From NCBI GenBank assembly GCA_947461185.1, contig CANHJY010000111.1, positions 1 to 6,707 of the forward strand: a stretch of 6,707 nt of DNA. Reading direction: 5' to 3'. This document shows, in pieces, positions 1 through 5,451 of this stretch. A program made the position numbers and the translations under genes. Numbering within the stretch: the stretch's first letter is position 1; the number at the start of each line of letters is the position of its first letter. The notes below the pieces were generated by a model. It was not told the origin of the DNA. It did no database searches and saw nothing but the letters and a program-made list of their open reading frames with translations. This stretch comes from Flavobacteriales bacterium (GTDB lineage Bacteria > Bacteroidota > Bacteroidia > Flavobacteriales_D > Crocinitomicaceae).

Positions 1-112
1 GTTATAAAATTAGCATATTTCAAAGGATTTTATTGAGAAATTGACAGGTATTGGGATCAATACTAACAATGTTCATCAAAAAGCATCTAATTTTAAAAGA
101 AAAATTGAATAG
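1..112 (+). pseudogene. Possible 3' end of an upstream gene with interrupted frame
   Basis: From base 14 one forward frame is open to a TAG at 110-112 and reads like protein (about 32 codons, ending ASNFKRKIE), but it has no ATG and an in-frame TAG at 11-13. Frame 1 is open from base 1 (VIKLAYFKG) to a TGA at 34-36. A +1 shift between about 14 and 33 would join the two into one plausible tail. The TAG shares its last base with the GTG start of the next gene (TAGTG), an arrangement typical of coupled genes, which mildly supports a real upstream gene. It could equally be a decayed gene, an assembly indel or chance open frame. No family is recognised. Confidence is low because only about 100 bases are visible. 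Confidence 0.28.
48..63. repeat. Short perfect inverted repeat GTATTG-ggat-CAATAC
   Basis: A 6-base perfect inverted repeat with a 4-base centre lies about 50 bases upstream of the CYTH start. It could be a small operator or a weak hairpin. It is short enough to be chance, and it lies inside the possible tail of an upstream gene. No regulator is implied. Confidence 0.25.
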
Positions 113-561
113 TGGAAATTGAGCGTAAGTTTTTAGTAGACCCAAAAGAATGGGAAAAATTCCCAAAACCCGAACCGGAAAAAATTCAACAAGGGTATTT
201 GACGAATACTCCTGAAATAACAGTGCGTTTGAGAGTCAAAGGAAGCTCGGGATATCTCACTATAAAAGGTGCTACCCAAGGAATATCAAGAGAAGAATTT
301 GAATATGAGATACCCGTTAGCGACGTCAATGATATGGTTCAAATTTTTCATACCCCGCTTTTAAGTAAACTACGATATCGCATTTTTCACGAACATCATA
401 TGTGGGAAATTGATGTTTTTGAGGGTAAATTGGAGGGTCTTATTCTTGCGGAAATAGAACTAGAAAGTGAAAATGAAAAATTTGGTTTGCCATCATTTGT
501 TGGGAAAGAAGTTTCTGAAGATCCAAAATACTTCAATTCCAATCTTATCAAAAACTGTTAG
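112..561 (+). CDS. CYTH domain protein, probable inorganic triphosphatase (triphosphate tunnel metalloenzyme)
   Basis: This is a 149-residue cytosolic protein, normal length for a stand-alone bacterial CYTH domain. The ExExK signature is at residues 2-6 (EIERK), followed by QGYL (27-30), alternating arginines R39 and R41, YLTIKG (48-53), the EYEIP strand (64-68), KLRYR (86-90), WEIDVFEG (99-106) and LAEIELE (112-118). These are the basic and acidic strands that line the tunnel and bind triphosphate and divalent metal. The K6 and Y29 pair matches the catalytic Lys/Tyr arrangement known from the Nitrosomonas europaea tripolyphosphatase. That favours tripolyphosphate hydrolysis over adenylate cyclase or thiamine triphosphatase activity, though substrate is inferred. 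The start is GTG: an in-frame TGA at 106-108 leaves no ATG before the motif. The last four bases overlap the convergent SOUL gene. Confidence 0.9.
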   Translation: MEIERKFLVDPKEWEKFPKPEPEKIQQGYLTNTPEITVRLRVKGSSGYLTIKGATQGISREEFEYEIPVSDVNDMVQIFHTPLLSKLRYRIFHEHHMWEIDVFEGKLEGLILAEIELESENEKFGLPSFVGKEVSEDPKYFNSNLIKNC

Positions 562-1160
562 TTTTTTATTTGATAGTCTTCGAGTTCTACAACAATCTCA
601 TTTCTTCTATTCAATATTTGGTAAGGCGGATTGTAACCCAAGTAGGCGAAATTTCCCTTGTGCTTGAACCCGTTGTTGGTTAGTAATAGGTCTAATTTTT
701 CCTCGTATGTTTTAATTTTTTCATCATTTGCCCAACCTCCAAATTCAATAGCAGCCATTATTTTCTGACTTTCGCTTTCGAAATAAATTTTACTGTTATT
801 CGGCTTAGGTAAATTCTCTGCGCTGTATTCTTTTGGTACCATGAATGACATTTTCGACGAATCACCAATTTCCATCCTAACTGGCGATGTCATCGCAATA
901 CTTTTGTTTTCTTCGTTACCACCAAAAATATAACCAGCCAATACACGAAAACCTGAACTAGATGTACTCTCATATGAATCCGCATTCATTTTAACACTCG
1001 AAAAAAGTGCTGGCGCATATTGTCTAATCTCAAATTCCTCCAAAGACTCCAAAACGACATAAGGGTGTTGTTCTATTCGCGCGCTGCTGCTCATAATAAA
1101 TGCTTGACTAACAAAAAATACAGTAACAATAAGAACCGTAACGATAATAAATGTTTTCAT
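558..1160 (-). CDS. SOUL family heme-binding-like protein, exported or membrane-anchored
   Basis: A 200-residue protein of the SOUL/p22HBP family. Residues 1-23 form one hydrophobic segment (signal peptide or N-terminal anchor; no lipobox). The SOUL domain follows from about residue 29 to the end: EFEIRQYAPALFSSV (42-56), GFRVLAGYIFGGN (70-82), IAMTSPVRM (88-96), MSFMVPKEY (104-112), LPKPNN (117-122), AAIEFGGW (136-143), then YLGYNPPY and the terminal RRNEIVVEL (185-193). The family binds heme or tetrapyrroles in some animals, but most bacterial members are uncharacterised. Only two histidines are present (H32, H167), so heme ligation cannot be assumed. The C-terminal stop overlaps the stop of the CYTH gene on the other strand. 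A TAGCTTTG box sits 31 bases upstream of the ATG; co-transcription with the FISUMP gene 74 bases upstream is also possible. Confidence 0.92.
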   Translation of the reverse strand: MKTFIIVTVLIVTVFFVSQAFIMSSSARIEQHPYVVLESLEEFEIRQYAPALFSSVKMNADSYESTSSSGFRVLAGYIFGGNEENKSIAMTSPVRMEIGDSSKMSFMVPKEYSAENLPKPNNSKIYFESESQKIMAAIEFGGWANDEKIKTYEEKLDLLLTNNGFKHKGNFAYLGYNPPYQILNRRNEIVVELEDYQIKN

Positions 1161-1191
1161 GTTTATTAAACATGTGAAAAGGCAAATTGTT

Positions 1192-1199
1192 CAAAGCTA
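1192..1199 (-). promoter_or_regulatory. Candidate -7 box TAGCTTTG for the SOUL gene
   Basis: Read on the minus strand this matches the Bacteroidota -7 consensus TAnnTTTG exactly, 31 bases before the SOUL ATG. No clear TTG -33 element is present at the usual 17-23 base distance, so support is partial. Confidence 0.35.
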
Positions 1200-1234
1200 A
1201 AAGGCCTAGAATAATTACCTTAAAATAAATCATT

Positions 1235-1918
1235 CTAATTATTTTTTACACAGCGAACCGACAATCCTAAGCCTTTTGACAACCAATAGGTTTGAAAACT
1301 TCCATCAAATCCCAAGCTTCTTCCGAGCGCAATGGAATCGCCTTTAAGTTGATTATCAATGGATGCACTCCAATAATAAGCACTTGAACCAGTAGGATCG
1401 AAAAAGCCATTGGAATACCTGTAACCTCCTGGAACCAAGGAGAGACCGCTCGTATTCTTGCCATTTTCATCATTTTTCCATCCCTCTGTAGATTTAATCT
1501 TTTCTTCTAAACTTTTATCGTCACCAAGGAATTTTACTAGTGTGGTCCATTCATCATCAGTTGGAACATGCCAACCTGAAGGCGCCAAACCACGGGCATC
1601 ACTCACAGCATACCAGTTGTATAGTTTCCCAGACTTAACTCCATTTTTGGCATCGTTGTAATAATAACACCAAGCCGGTTTCTTAGATTTTATTGCGGAA
1701 ATCCATTCCTGCTGAGACTTTGCTTCAGGAATTTTATCACCATTACTGAATTGATCAACATCCAGATTTTGTGTTGTCCAAGTTTGATTACCTATTGTGA
1801 CAGGCGGGCGAACAGGTGCTTTTTGTATGGTTTCATCCTTTTTGACTTTGTTTGAAGAGCATGAAAAAAAAGCGGATGAAAGTAAAATTGACAAGCCGAA
1901 AAAAATGCAATTTCTCAT
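1235..1918 (-). CDS. FISUMP domain lipoprotein
   Basis: A 227-residue lipoprotein with a FISUMP domain (the Fibrobacter succinogenes major paralogous domain), common in Bacteroidota and Fibrobacteres and of unknown function. The signal peptide covers residues 1-19, with C20 in the relaxed lipobox FFSC, so it should be exported and lipid-anchored. A short linker follows. The domain spans about 43-226: TWTTQNLDVDQFSNGD (46-61), WCYYYND (83-89), GKLYNWYAV (97-105), GLAPSGWHVPTDDEW (110-124), NTSGLSLVPGGYR (155-167), YYWSAS (181-186) and the closing SVRCVKN (220-226). The aromatic-rich, C-type-lectin-like sulfatase-modifying fold usually suggested for this domain hints at surface binding, but that is inference. 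It is last in a four-gene unit, 15 bases after the preceding stop. A run of eight T's encodes F17-F18 just before the lipobox. Confidence 0.9.
   Translation of the reverse strand: MRNCIFFGLSILLSSAFFSCSSNKVKKDETIQKAPVRPPVTIGNQTWTTQNLDVDQFSNGDKIPEAKSQQEWISAIKSKKPAWCYYYNDAKNGVKSGKLYNWYAVSDARGLAPSGWHVPTDDEWTTLVKFLGDDKSLEEKIKSTEGWKNDENGKNTSGLSLVPGGYRYSNGFFDPTGSSAYYWSASIDNQLKGDSIALGRSLGFDGSFQTYWLSKGLGLSVRCVKNN
1864..1871 (-). repeat. T8 homopolymer in the FISUMP signal peptide codons
   Basis: On the coding strand, eight T's span the end of codon 16 to the start of codon 19 (A-F-F-S), immediately before lipobox C20. A one-base slip would destroy the lipobox and truncate the protein. T runs of this length are expected at times in an AT-rich genome, so this is noted rather than claimed as a switch. 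Confidence 0.4.
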
Positions 1919-1933
1919 TATTTCAACAATTAA

Positions 1934-2260
1934 TTAGTAATCAATATCTGATTTTTCCAAATCAACTACGCTCCCCCCAATATAGGTAATTTGAAACCAT
2001 AAATCGAATGTTGAAATATCGATTTTTTCAGGCCATAGACTTTCGTTATCTGTAACCATTGTTAATTCAGATTTAAAAATCTTTTTAAAATACTGTTCAA
2101 CAAGTACTTCATCATCAAAGAAATCCTCATTGATTAGATAAACAGTGGGTTCGCACTCGTCATCTTCATTTAAATCACAATCTTGATCTATTGCTTTGAC
2201 CCAATTCCAATAGGCTTGTTTGTGACGAATTACGATATATCCTCTATTCAATAATCTCAT
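1934..2260 (-). CDS. Hypothetical small acidic protein (108 aa)
   Basis: I do not recognise a named family. The protein has no signal peptide or membrane segment, so it is probably cytosolic. It is strongly acidic, with 24 Asp/Glu against 10 Lys/Arg. Visible blocks are YIVIRHKQAYWNWVKAID (8-25), an acidic patch around 25-38 with C28 and C36 (DLNEDDEC), VYLINEDFFDDE (40-51), SLWPEKIDISTFDLWFQI (74-91) and an acidic tail. The pattern of an N-terminal beta strand, aromatic-rich helix and SLWP motif looks like a compact, conserved alpha/beta protein, not a random frame. Its ATG overlaps the stop of the upstream lipoprotein gene by one base (TAATG), implying translational coupling, so the two products may act together. 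The FISUMP gene follows 15 bases downstream. An immunity- or chaperone-like role is possible but unsupported. Confidence 0.78.
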   Translation of the reverse strand: MRLLNRGYIVIRHKQAYWNWVKAIDQDCDLNEDDECEPTVYLINEDFFDDEVLVEQYFKKIFKSELTMVTDNESLWPEKIDISTFDLWFQITYIGGSVVDLEKSDIDY

Positions 2261-2886
2261 TATTCTTTTGTTAAAATGAATTCGTCCTCTCCTTTAATCA
2301 TTGTCCATTCTACTTTCGACTTGGTCTTTTGGTGGAGTACAAGTTTCCAATTTGAAATTCCGTGGTGCTGTTTGTAGTACTTCAGCCAATCCAACTTCGA
2401 TAATTTAGCAGTTGAACTGATATAGGTAATGGAAGTATCCGAAACGAGTATAAAAAAATTATCCTGCTGAAGTTTTTTTCTTTCGTACATTTTGATCGCT
2501 TTGCAGTCTTCATCAAAACAATCCAACCAATTGTACAAGGCATTATTGGTTTTAATTGAATCGATAAAGGTCCAATGGTACCATAAAGTGGAATCGGATT
2601 CATTTTTTAAAACCAATTTATTGCTGCTTTTAGGGGAGAATCGTTCAGGAAAAAATTTATTTTCATTTTGATAGATACTGTCATATTCGAGACCGTAGCG
2701 TGCAGCTGTATCTTTACTAAACCCAAAATCTTGTATCGGAATAAGCACCTTATTTGATGTTGATTCCTTGTAATTTGAGCTCGGAATAACATCTTTGGCA
2801 TTAATTACTTTTTCATCCGAATCCGCCCCACAAGAAACAACAACCGCAGTTGCGAAAAGGAAGAAAATCAAACTGTTAATTCGCAT
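2260..2886 (-). CDS. Hypothetical lipoprotein (208 aa)
   Basis: I do not recognise a characterised family. Residues 1-18 form a signal peptide (MRINS then a hydrophobic core), and C19 in VVSC is a good lipobox. After the cysteine comes an acidic stretch (GADSDE), resembling the acidic lipoprotein export signal known to direct Bacteroidota lipoproteins to the cell surface, so surface exposure is plausible. The mature part is hydrophilic and mixed: FFPERFSP (78-85), LWYHWTFIDSI (101-111), ALYNWLDCFDEDC (116-128) with C123 and C128, and SKLDWLKYYKQHHGISNWKLVLHQK (163-187). The start lies 19 bases inside the 3' end of the threonine aldolase gene in another frame, and the stop is joined to the next ATG as TAATG. 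The gene therefore depends on transcription, and perhaps translation, of the aldolase gene. Confidence 0.8.
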   Translation of the reverse strand: MRINSLIFFLFATAVVVSCGADSDEKVINAKDVIPSSNYKESTSNKVLIPIQDFGFSKDTAARYGLEYDSIYQNENKFFPERFSPKSSNKLVLKNESDSTLWYHWTFIDSIKTNNALYNWLDCFDEDCKAIKMYERKKLQQDNFFILVSDTSITYISSTAKLSKLDWLKYYKQHHGISNWKLVLHQKTKSKVEWTMIKGEDEFILTKE

Positions 2887-3890
2887 AGCGCTTTTTGAAC
2901 TTTTTTAATATCATCAGGAGAAACATCTAAGTGGGTGACCATCCTCAACATCCCAGGACCAAAAGCCATAATCCGAATTCCATCTTTAAGCAATTCAGTG
3001 ATTATTTCGTCTCGTTTTTCCGGAAATTCCAATTCGATAACTACAATATTCGTTTGAACAGGTAAAATACTTTTCACCCATTTCAATTCGAGTAAGGTTG
3101 CTTCTAAAAGTTTAGCGTGGTCGTGATCTTCTTTCAAGCGATTGACATTGTATTTCATCGCATACAATCCACCGGCTGCAATAATTCCTGCTTGTCGCAT
3201 TCCTCCTCCAAAGACCTTTCTTACTCTTCTCGATTTTTTAATAAAGGAACTTGAACCAATTAAAAGTGATCCGACCGGCGCTCCTAAACCTTTCGAAAGA
3301 CAAAGCGAAATGGAATCAAAATTAGACGCATATTCCTTTGGGTTAATTTTCGTTTCAACCAAGGCATTCATTAAACGTGCGCCATCTAGGTGAAGCGGAA
3401 AATTATTTTCCTTGCAAAAGGAGCTTATTTTCTTTATTTCTTCAATATCATAAATAGCTCCACCTCCGCGATTTGCAGTATCTTCCAAACTTACCAATTG
3501 CGTCAAAGGAAAATGTACATCTTCAGGATTGTTGACCCACTTCGAAATGGCCTCAACATTCAAACGACCTCTATCTCCGGTTAACAACCTCACTGATGCA
3601 CCACTATTTCTGGCAATCCCCCCCCCTTCGTATTTGTATATGTGACTTTCTTCATGGCAAATTACTTCGCCACCAGGTTGCACATGAACATTAATTGCAA
3701 TTTGGTTGGTTTGTGTACCTGAAGCACAAAATAGCGCCGCTTCCATACCAAAAAAACGAGCAGCATAATCTTGCAGTTCATTGACCGTTGGATCCTCCGA
3801 AAATACATCATCACCAACTTGGGCATTGATCATAAACTCCTTCATCTCTCTTGAAGGTTGTGTAACAGTATCGCTTCTTAAATCAATCAT
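2868..3890 (-). CDS. ltaE: Low-specificity L-threonine aldolase
   Basis: A PLP-dependent fold type I enzyme of 340 residues (usual 330-350) that cleaves L-threonine or L-allo-threonine to glycine and acetaldehyde in the cytosol. Numbering from the chosen ATG: MIDLRSDTVT (1-10), GDDVFSEDPTVNEL (26-39), H83 in SHIYKYEGGG (ring-stacking histidine), H126 in DVHF, LHLDGARLMNA (167-177) with D169 contacting the pyridine nitrogen, SKGLGAPVGSL (199-209) with K200 as the Schiff-base lysine, GGGMRQAG (228-235), and R316 in MLRMVTHLDVS. All expected catalytic residues are present. The usual SLENT-N motif reads SLEDTAN, an Asn-to-Asp change at 137. The frame can extend two codons to a TTG at 3896, but family members begin MIDLRSDTVT, so ATG 3890 is preferred. 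It heads a coupled unit with two lipoproteins. G89-G91 are encoded by nine consecutive G's. Confidence 0.94.
   Translation of the reverse strand: MIDLRSDTVTQPSREMKEFMINAQVGDDVFSEDPTVNELQDYAARFFGMEAALFCASGTQTNQIAINVHVQPGGEVICHEESHIYKYEGGGIARNSGASVRLLTGDRGRLNVEAISKWVNNPEDVHFPLTQLVSLEDTANRGGGAIYDIEEIKKISSFCKENNFPLHLDGARLMNALVETKINPKEYASNFDSISLCLSKGLGAPVGSLLIGSSSFIKKSRRVRKVFGGGMRQAGIIAAGGLYAMKYNVNRLKEDHDHAKLLEATLLELKWVKSILPVQTNIVVIELEFPEKRDEIITELLKDGIRIMAFGPGMLRMVTHLDVSPDDIKKVQKALCELTV
3618..3626 (-). repeat. Poly-G tract (G9) inside the threonine aldolase gene
   Basis: Nine C's on the plus strand are nine G's on the coding strand, making codons 89-91 (GGG GGG GGG) of the YEGGG active-site loop. 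Glycine is conserved in this loop, but three GGG codons in a row are unexpected in an AT-rich gene where GGA or GGT would serve. Long G tracts slip during replication, so this is a candidate hypermutable site. It could also be a simple codon accident or a miscounted homopolymer. Confidence 0.75.
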
Positions 3891-3915
3891 ATCCAATTAT
3901 AAAATTACGGTTAAC

Positions 3916-3944
3916 TTGAACAATGGAACCAAATTTTATGTTTT
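3916..3944 (+). promoter_or_regulatory. Candidate promoter for the TauE/SafE gene
   Basis: A TTG (3916-3918) is followed after 18 bases by TATGTTTT (3937-3944), a seven-of-eight match to TAnnTTTG. The T run continues to 3947 and then reaches G. The ATG lies 22 bases after the box. It overlaps the candidate promoter of the divergent aldolase unit, sharing the same TA pair. Confidence 0.35.
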
Positions 3945-3958
3945 TTTGCTCGAACAAA
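3930..3958 (-). promoter_or_regulatory. Candidate promoter for the threonine aldolase unit
   Basis: On the minus strand a TTTG (3958-3955) is followed after 16 bases by TAAAATTTG (3938-3930), which is the -7 consensus TAnnTTTG with one extra base. It ends 39 bases before the ATG at 3890. Position and spacing are reasonable, but the -7 box is imperfect. Confidence 0.35.
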
Positions 3959-3966
3959 TTTAAGAA

Positions 3967-4740
3967 ATGGAATACATAATCGTTTGTGGAGTTGTAATAA
4001 TTGGTGCATTACTTACCTTTTTTTCAGGTTTTGGGTTGGGAACCTTATTATTACCCACATTTTCCATATTTTTCCCTGTTTCATTTGCAGTTGCAGCCAC
4101 TGGAATCGTCCATTTTGCAAATAACCTTTTTAAATTTCTTTTAGTCTTTCGGAATGTTAATTTTAGTGTCTTTTTAAAATTTGGTCTCCCAGCTTTATTT
4201 GCAGCACTTTTTGGAAGTTACTTACTGATTTCTATCGGTGAATCTTCGGTTTTACATCAGTATTCAATCGGAACAATTTCAGCTCAAGTCACAACATTAA
4301 AAATACTTATCGGTTCCCTGATGTTATTCTTTGCCTTATGGGAGTTCATTCCACAAGTAGAACAACTGCAATTCTCTTCACGTTATTTACCCCTAGGCGG
4401 CATTCTGAGTGGGTTTTTCGGCGGATTATCAGGTCATCAAGGAGCGTTTCGATCTGCTTTTCTTGTAAAATCGGGATTGAACAAAGAGGAATTTATTGCG
4501 ACTTCAAATGCGATTGCATTAATCATTGATATCGCTCGACTCAGTGTTTATGCTACTGGACTCAAATTTGAGCTTATTACCGGATCTTCAGGAATCGTGA
4601 TTGCAGCAACATTTGCGGCATTCGCGGGAACAATTTTAGGTAACCAACTTTTAAAAAAGACTTCTCTAAACTTTCTTAAAAACCTCGTTGGGTTATTTTT
4701 AGCGTTGATGGGTATACTTATTATCCTTGGGATATTGTAG
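3967..4740 (+). CDS. Sulfite exporter TauE/SafE family membrane protein
   Basis: A 257-residue integral inner-membrane protein, normal length for the TauE/SafE (DUF81) family, with roughly eight hydrophobic segments in two halves. The N-terminal repeat carries SGFGLGTLLLP (20-30), followed by HFANNLFKFLLVFRNVNF (49-66). The second half carries SGFFGGLSGHQGAFRSAFLVKSGL (148-171), then SNAIALIIDIARLSVYATG (180-198). Members export sulfite, sulfoacetate or other organosulfur anions, but many are uncharacterised; no sulfur-metabolism gene is nearby to fix the substrate here. The gene is divergent from the aldolase unit and ends five bases from the stop of the convergent O-methyltransferase gene. 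Start ATG 3967 has no strong Shine-Dalgarno, typical for the phylum. Confidence 0.9.
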   Translation: MEYIIVCGVVIIGALLTFFSGFGLGTLLLPTFSIFFPVSFAVAATGIVHFANNLFKFLLVFRNVNFSVFLKFGLPALFAALFGSYLLISIGESSVLHQYSIGTISAQVTTLKILIGSLMLFFALWEFIPQVEQLQFSSRYLPLGGILSGFFGGLSGHQGAFRSAFLVKSGLNKEEFIATSNAIALIIDIARLSVYATGLKFELITGSSGIVIAATFAAFAGTILGNQLLKKTSLNFLKNLVGLFLALMGILIILGIL

Positions 4741-4745
4741 TACTT

Positions 4746-5384
4746 TCATTTTAATTTCCTTGCAATCATCAAACCATCTCGAATAGGAAGTAAAACCTCT
4801 GCTACCCTAGGATCGGAATGAATTAAATCATTGTAAGCTTTGATGACATCCGTTTCTTTATCACTTTTTTCCTCTATAACTTTACCAGACCACAAAACAT
4901 TATCGGCAATAATATATCCACCAATTTTTACTTTTGGAAAAACCAAATTGTAATAATTGATGTAATTTTTCTTGTCGGCATCAATAAAAACAACGTCAAA
5001 AGTCTCGTTGAGCTTTGGTATTTCTAGGGTTGCATCCCCAATTATACTTGTAATTTTATGCGCCATTCCTGCAGATGAAATGGATTCTTGAATAATTGCT
5101 TCCAATTCTTCGTTCGCTTCAACGGTAATCAGTTTTCCACCATCTTTTAATCCTTCGGCCATGCAAAGTGCAGAATAACCAGTGTAGGTGCCAATTTCCA
5201 AAATGCGATCGGGTTGAATCATGTGCATCAGCATACTCAATACCCGACCTTGAAAATGTCCACTTAACATTCGAGGTTGCAATACCTTTAGGTGTGTTTT
5301 TCGATTCAAAGACTCCAAAGCAGGCGATTCTGCTTCGGTATGGTCGCAAACATATTTATCAAGCTTCGGGTCGAGAAATTCCAT
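4746..5384 (-). CDS. Class I SAM-dependent O-methyltransferase (Methyltransf_3 / catechol-CCoAOMT type)
   Basis: A 212-residue cytosolic methyltransferase of the divalent-metal-dependent O-methyltransferase family (caffeoyl-CoA, catechol and YrrM-like enzymes). From the chosen ATG: RMLSGHFQGRVLSML (38-52), SAM motif I ILEIGTYTGYSA (61-72), KLITVEA (84-90) with E89 for the SAM ribose, IIGDATLEIPKL (114-125), and VVFIDADKKNY (131-141). GGYIIADNVLWSGKV (155-169) follows, and the C-terminal LPIRDGLMIARK (199-210) completes the set. D135, D161 and N162 are the likely metal ligands. All are intact, so it should be active; the acceptor (a catechol-like hydroxyl compound) is unknown. The frame extends to a TTG at 5390, but ATG 5384 gives the family-like start MEFLDPKLDKYV. 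It is divergent from the RNA methyltransferase gene. Confidence 0.93.
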   Translation of the reverse strand: MEFLDPKLDKYVCDHTEAESPALESLNRKTHLKVLQPRMLSGHFQGRVLSMLMHMIQPDRILEIGTYTGYSALCMAEGLKDGGKLITVEANEELEAIIQESISSAGMAHKITSIIGDATLEIPKLNETFDVVFIDADKKNYINYYNLVFPKVKIGGYIIADNVLWSGKVIEEKSDKETDVIKAYNDLIHSDPRVAEVLLPIRDGLMIARKLK

Positions 5385-5405
5385 TTCCAATTGTTTCTAC
5401 AAAGA

Positions 5406-5439
5406 TTGACAAAAGGTAGCAGGTGCGAAAGTAATTTTG
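5406..5439 (+). promoter_or_regulatory. Candidate promoter for the TrmH-like gene
   Basis: TTG (5406-5408), then 23 bases, then TAATTTTG (5432-5439), an exact match to TAnnTTTG. The spacing is at the long end of the known range. The box ends 12 bases before the ATG at 5452, giving a leader of only about ten bases. It overlaps the possible upstream TTG start at 5437, which argues for the ATG. Confidence 0.45.
5410..5418 (-). promoter_or_regulatory. Candidate -7 box TACCTTTTG for the O-methyltransferase gene
   Basis: On the minus strand this resembles TAnnTTTG with one extra T, 25 bases before the ATG at 5384. A TTG lies 21 bases upstream of it on the same strand, within the usual -33 spacing. 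The match is imperfect, so confidence is low. Confidence 0.32.
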
Positions 5440-5451
5440 CAATTTTGTTGC

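Noticed and set aside
1210..1243. Inverted repeat AATAATT...AATTATT near the end of the FISUMP gene as a terminator
   Set aside because: Arms are only seven bases, all A/T, with a 20-base loop; such a hairpin would be unstable and is expected by chance in AT-rich DNA.
3142..3393. Open frame of 83 codons on the plus strand
   Set aside because: It is antisense to the conserved PLP-lysine region of threonine aldolase and has no coding signal of its own.
3891..3896. Longer threonine aldolase start at a TTG, two codons upstream
   Set aside because: The TTG directly follows an in-frame stop (TAA at 3899-3897, minus strand). Family proteins begin at the ATG with MIDLRSDTVT, so the extension is just the longest open frame.
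5385..5390. Longer O-methyltransferase start at a TTG
   Set aside because: ATG 5384 gives the normal family N-terminus (MEFL), and nothing supports the TTG.
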